6,456 bases of DNA, from positions 1 through 6,456 of the forward strand of contig SKGY01000196.1 in assembly GCA_007117235.1 (NCBI GenBank), read 5' to 3'. Source of the DNA: Balneolaceae bacterium (GTDB lineage: Bacteria > Bacteroidota > Rhodothermia > Balneolales > Balneolaceae). This document shows, piece after piece, positions 6,365 through 6,456 of the stretch. A program made the position numbers and the translations under genes. Below the pieces are notes generated by a model, which worked only from the letters and a program-made list of their open reading frames with translations, did no database searches and was not told the DNA's origin. Position 1 is the stretch's first letter. Each line of letters opens with the position of its first letter.

Positions 6365-6456
6365 CTTTTGAAAGTAGGGTATTAGTAAGGGTAAAGGTAA
6401 GGGCAATTCATGAATTGCCCTTACCTTTACCCTTACTAATACCCTACTTTCAAAAG
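6365..6456. repeat. 92-nt perfect palindrome, right of the RAYT gene
   Basis: Two 46-nt arms are exact reverse complements with no spacer, centred between 6410 and 6411 in GGGCAATTCATGAATTGCCC. It begins 1 nt after the RAYT stop and ends on the last base of the window. Each arm carries three degenerate G-rich units of 11-12 nt: AGTAGGGTATT, AGTAAGGGTAA and AGGTAAGGGCAA. As RNA it would form a very stable hairpin just after the gene and could stop transcription or protect the mRNA. Because it ends exactly with the sequence, part of the right arm could be an assembly fold-back. Confidence 0.8.

Larger units (their letters stand above)
5695..6456 (+). mobile_element. RAYT element: transposase gene bracketed by REP-like palindromes
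   Basis: A Y1/HUH transposase gene lies between two perfect palindromes (5695-5736 and 6365-6456) that share the centre AATTCATGAATT. This is the layout of REP-associated tyrosine transposases, which are thought to be domesticated IS200/IS605 relatives acting on REP/BIME palindromes. The outer limits are taken as the palindrome edges. No target-site duplication can be judged, and the right end coincides with the window end, so the element may extend further. It is inserted upstream of, and divergent from, the VOC dioxygenase without disrupting any gene seen here. Confidence 0.7.

Noticed and set aside
5695..6456. The palindromes as a CRISPR array or integron attachment site
   Set aside because: There are no regularly spaced direct repeats with unique spacers and no cas or integrase gene; the Y1 transposase between them explains them better as REP-like elements.

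Overview
The window is an ordinary bacterial chromosomal segment of moderate to low GC with tightly packed genes. It ends in a small mobile element of the REP-associated tyrosine transposase (RAYT) type. Most starts lack a clear Shine-Dalgarno sequence, and the protein sequences (long-form SerA, cluster-type PurF, MauE/DoxX protein, RAYT) would fit the Bacteroidota/Balneolota/Rhodothermota group. That placement is an inference from general resemblance, not from a search.

Layout. Positions 1-3116 hold a minus-strand run transcribed in the order purF, engB, serA, with junctions of -1 and 5 nt. It is almost certainly one operon; serA runs off the left edge. A 167-nt divergent intergenic region (3117-3283) separates purF from a plus-strand four-helix MauE/DoxX-type membrane protein with a CGC motif (3284-3739). 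That gene converges, with a 4-nt gap, on a minus-strand MscS-type channel (3744-4607). Upstream of the channel on the same strand is a two-domain VOC ring-cleaving dioxygenase of the MhqO type (4682-5614). It has a 20-nt inverted repeat just upstream of its start that looks like a repressor operator.

From 5695 to the right edge lies a RAYT gene flanked by two perfect palindromes of 42 and 92 nt. They share the centre AATTCATGAATT but differ in arm sequence. A third, 44-nt palindrome lies inside the transposase gene and is translated in frame. This palindrome-RAYT-palindrome unit is the most interesting part of the window. The right palindrome ends on the last base of the window, so an assembly fold-back must be excluded before its length is trusted.

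Function. PurF commits PRPP to purine synthesis, and SerA commits 3-phosphoglycerate to serine, hence to the glycine and one-carbon units purines need, so their co-transcription is metabolically sensible; EngB is a ribosome assembly GTPase. The channel and the VOC enzyme look like stress functions. The RAYT unit appears to be an accessory insertion. I found no RNA genes, CRISPR arrays or convincing intrinsic terminators outside the palindromes, and no gene-free stretch exceeds 300 nt.
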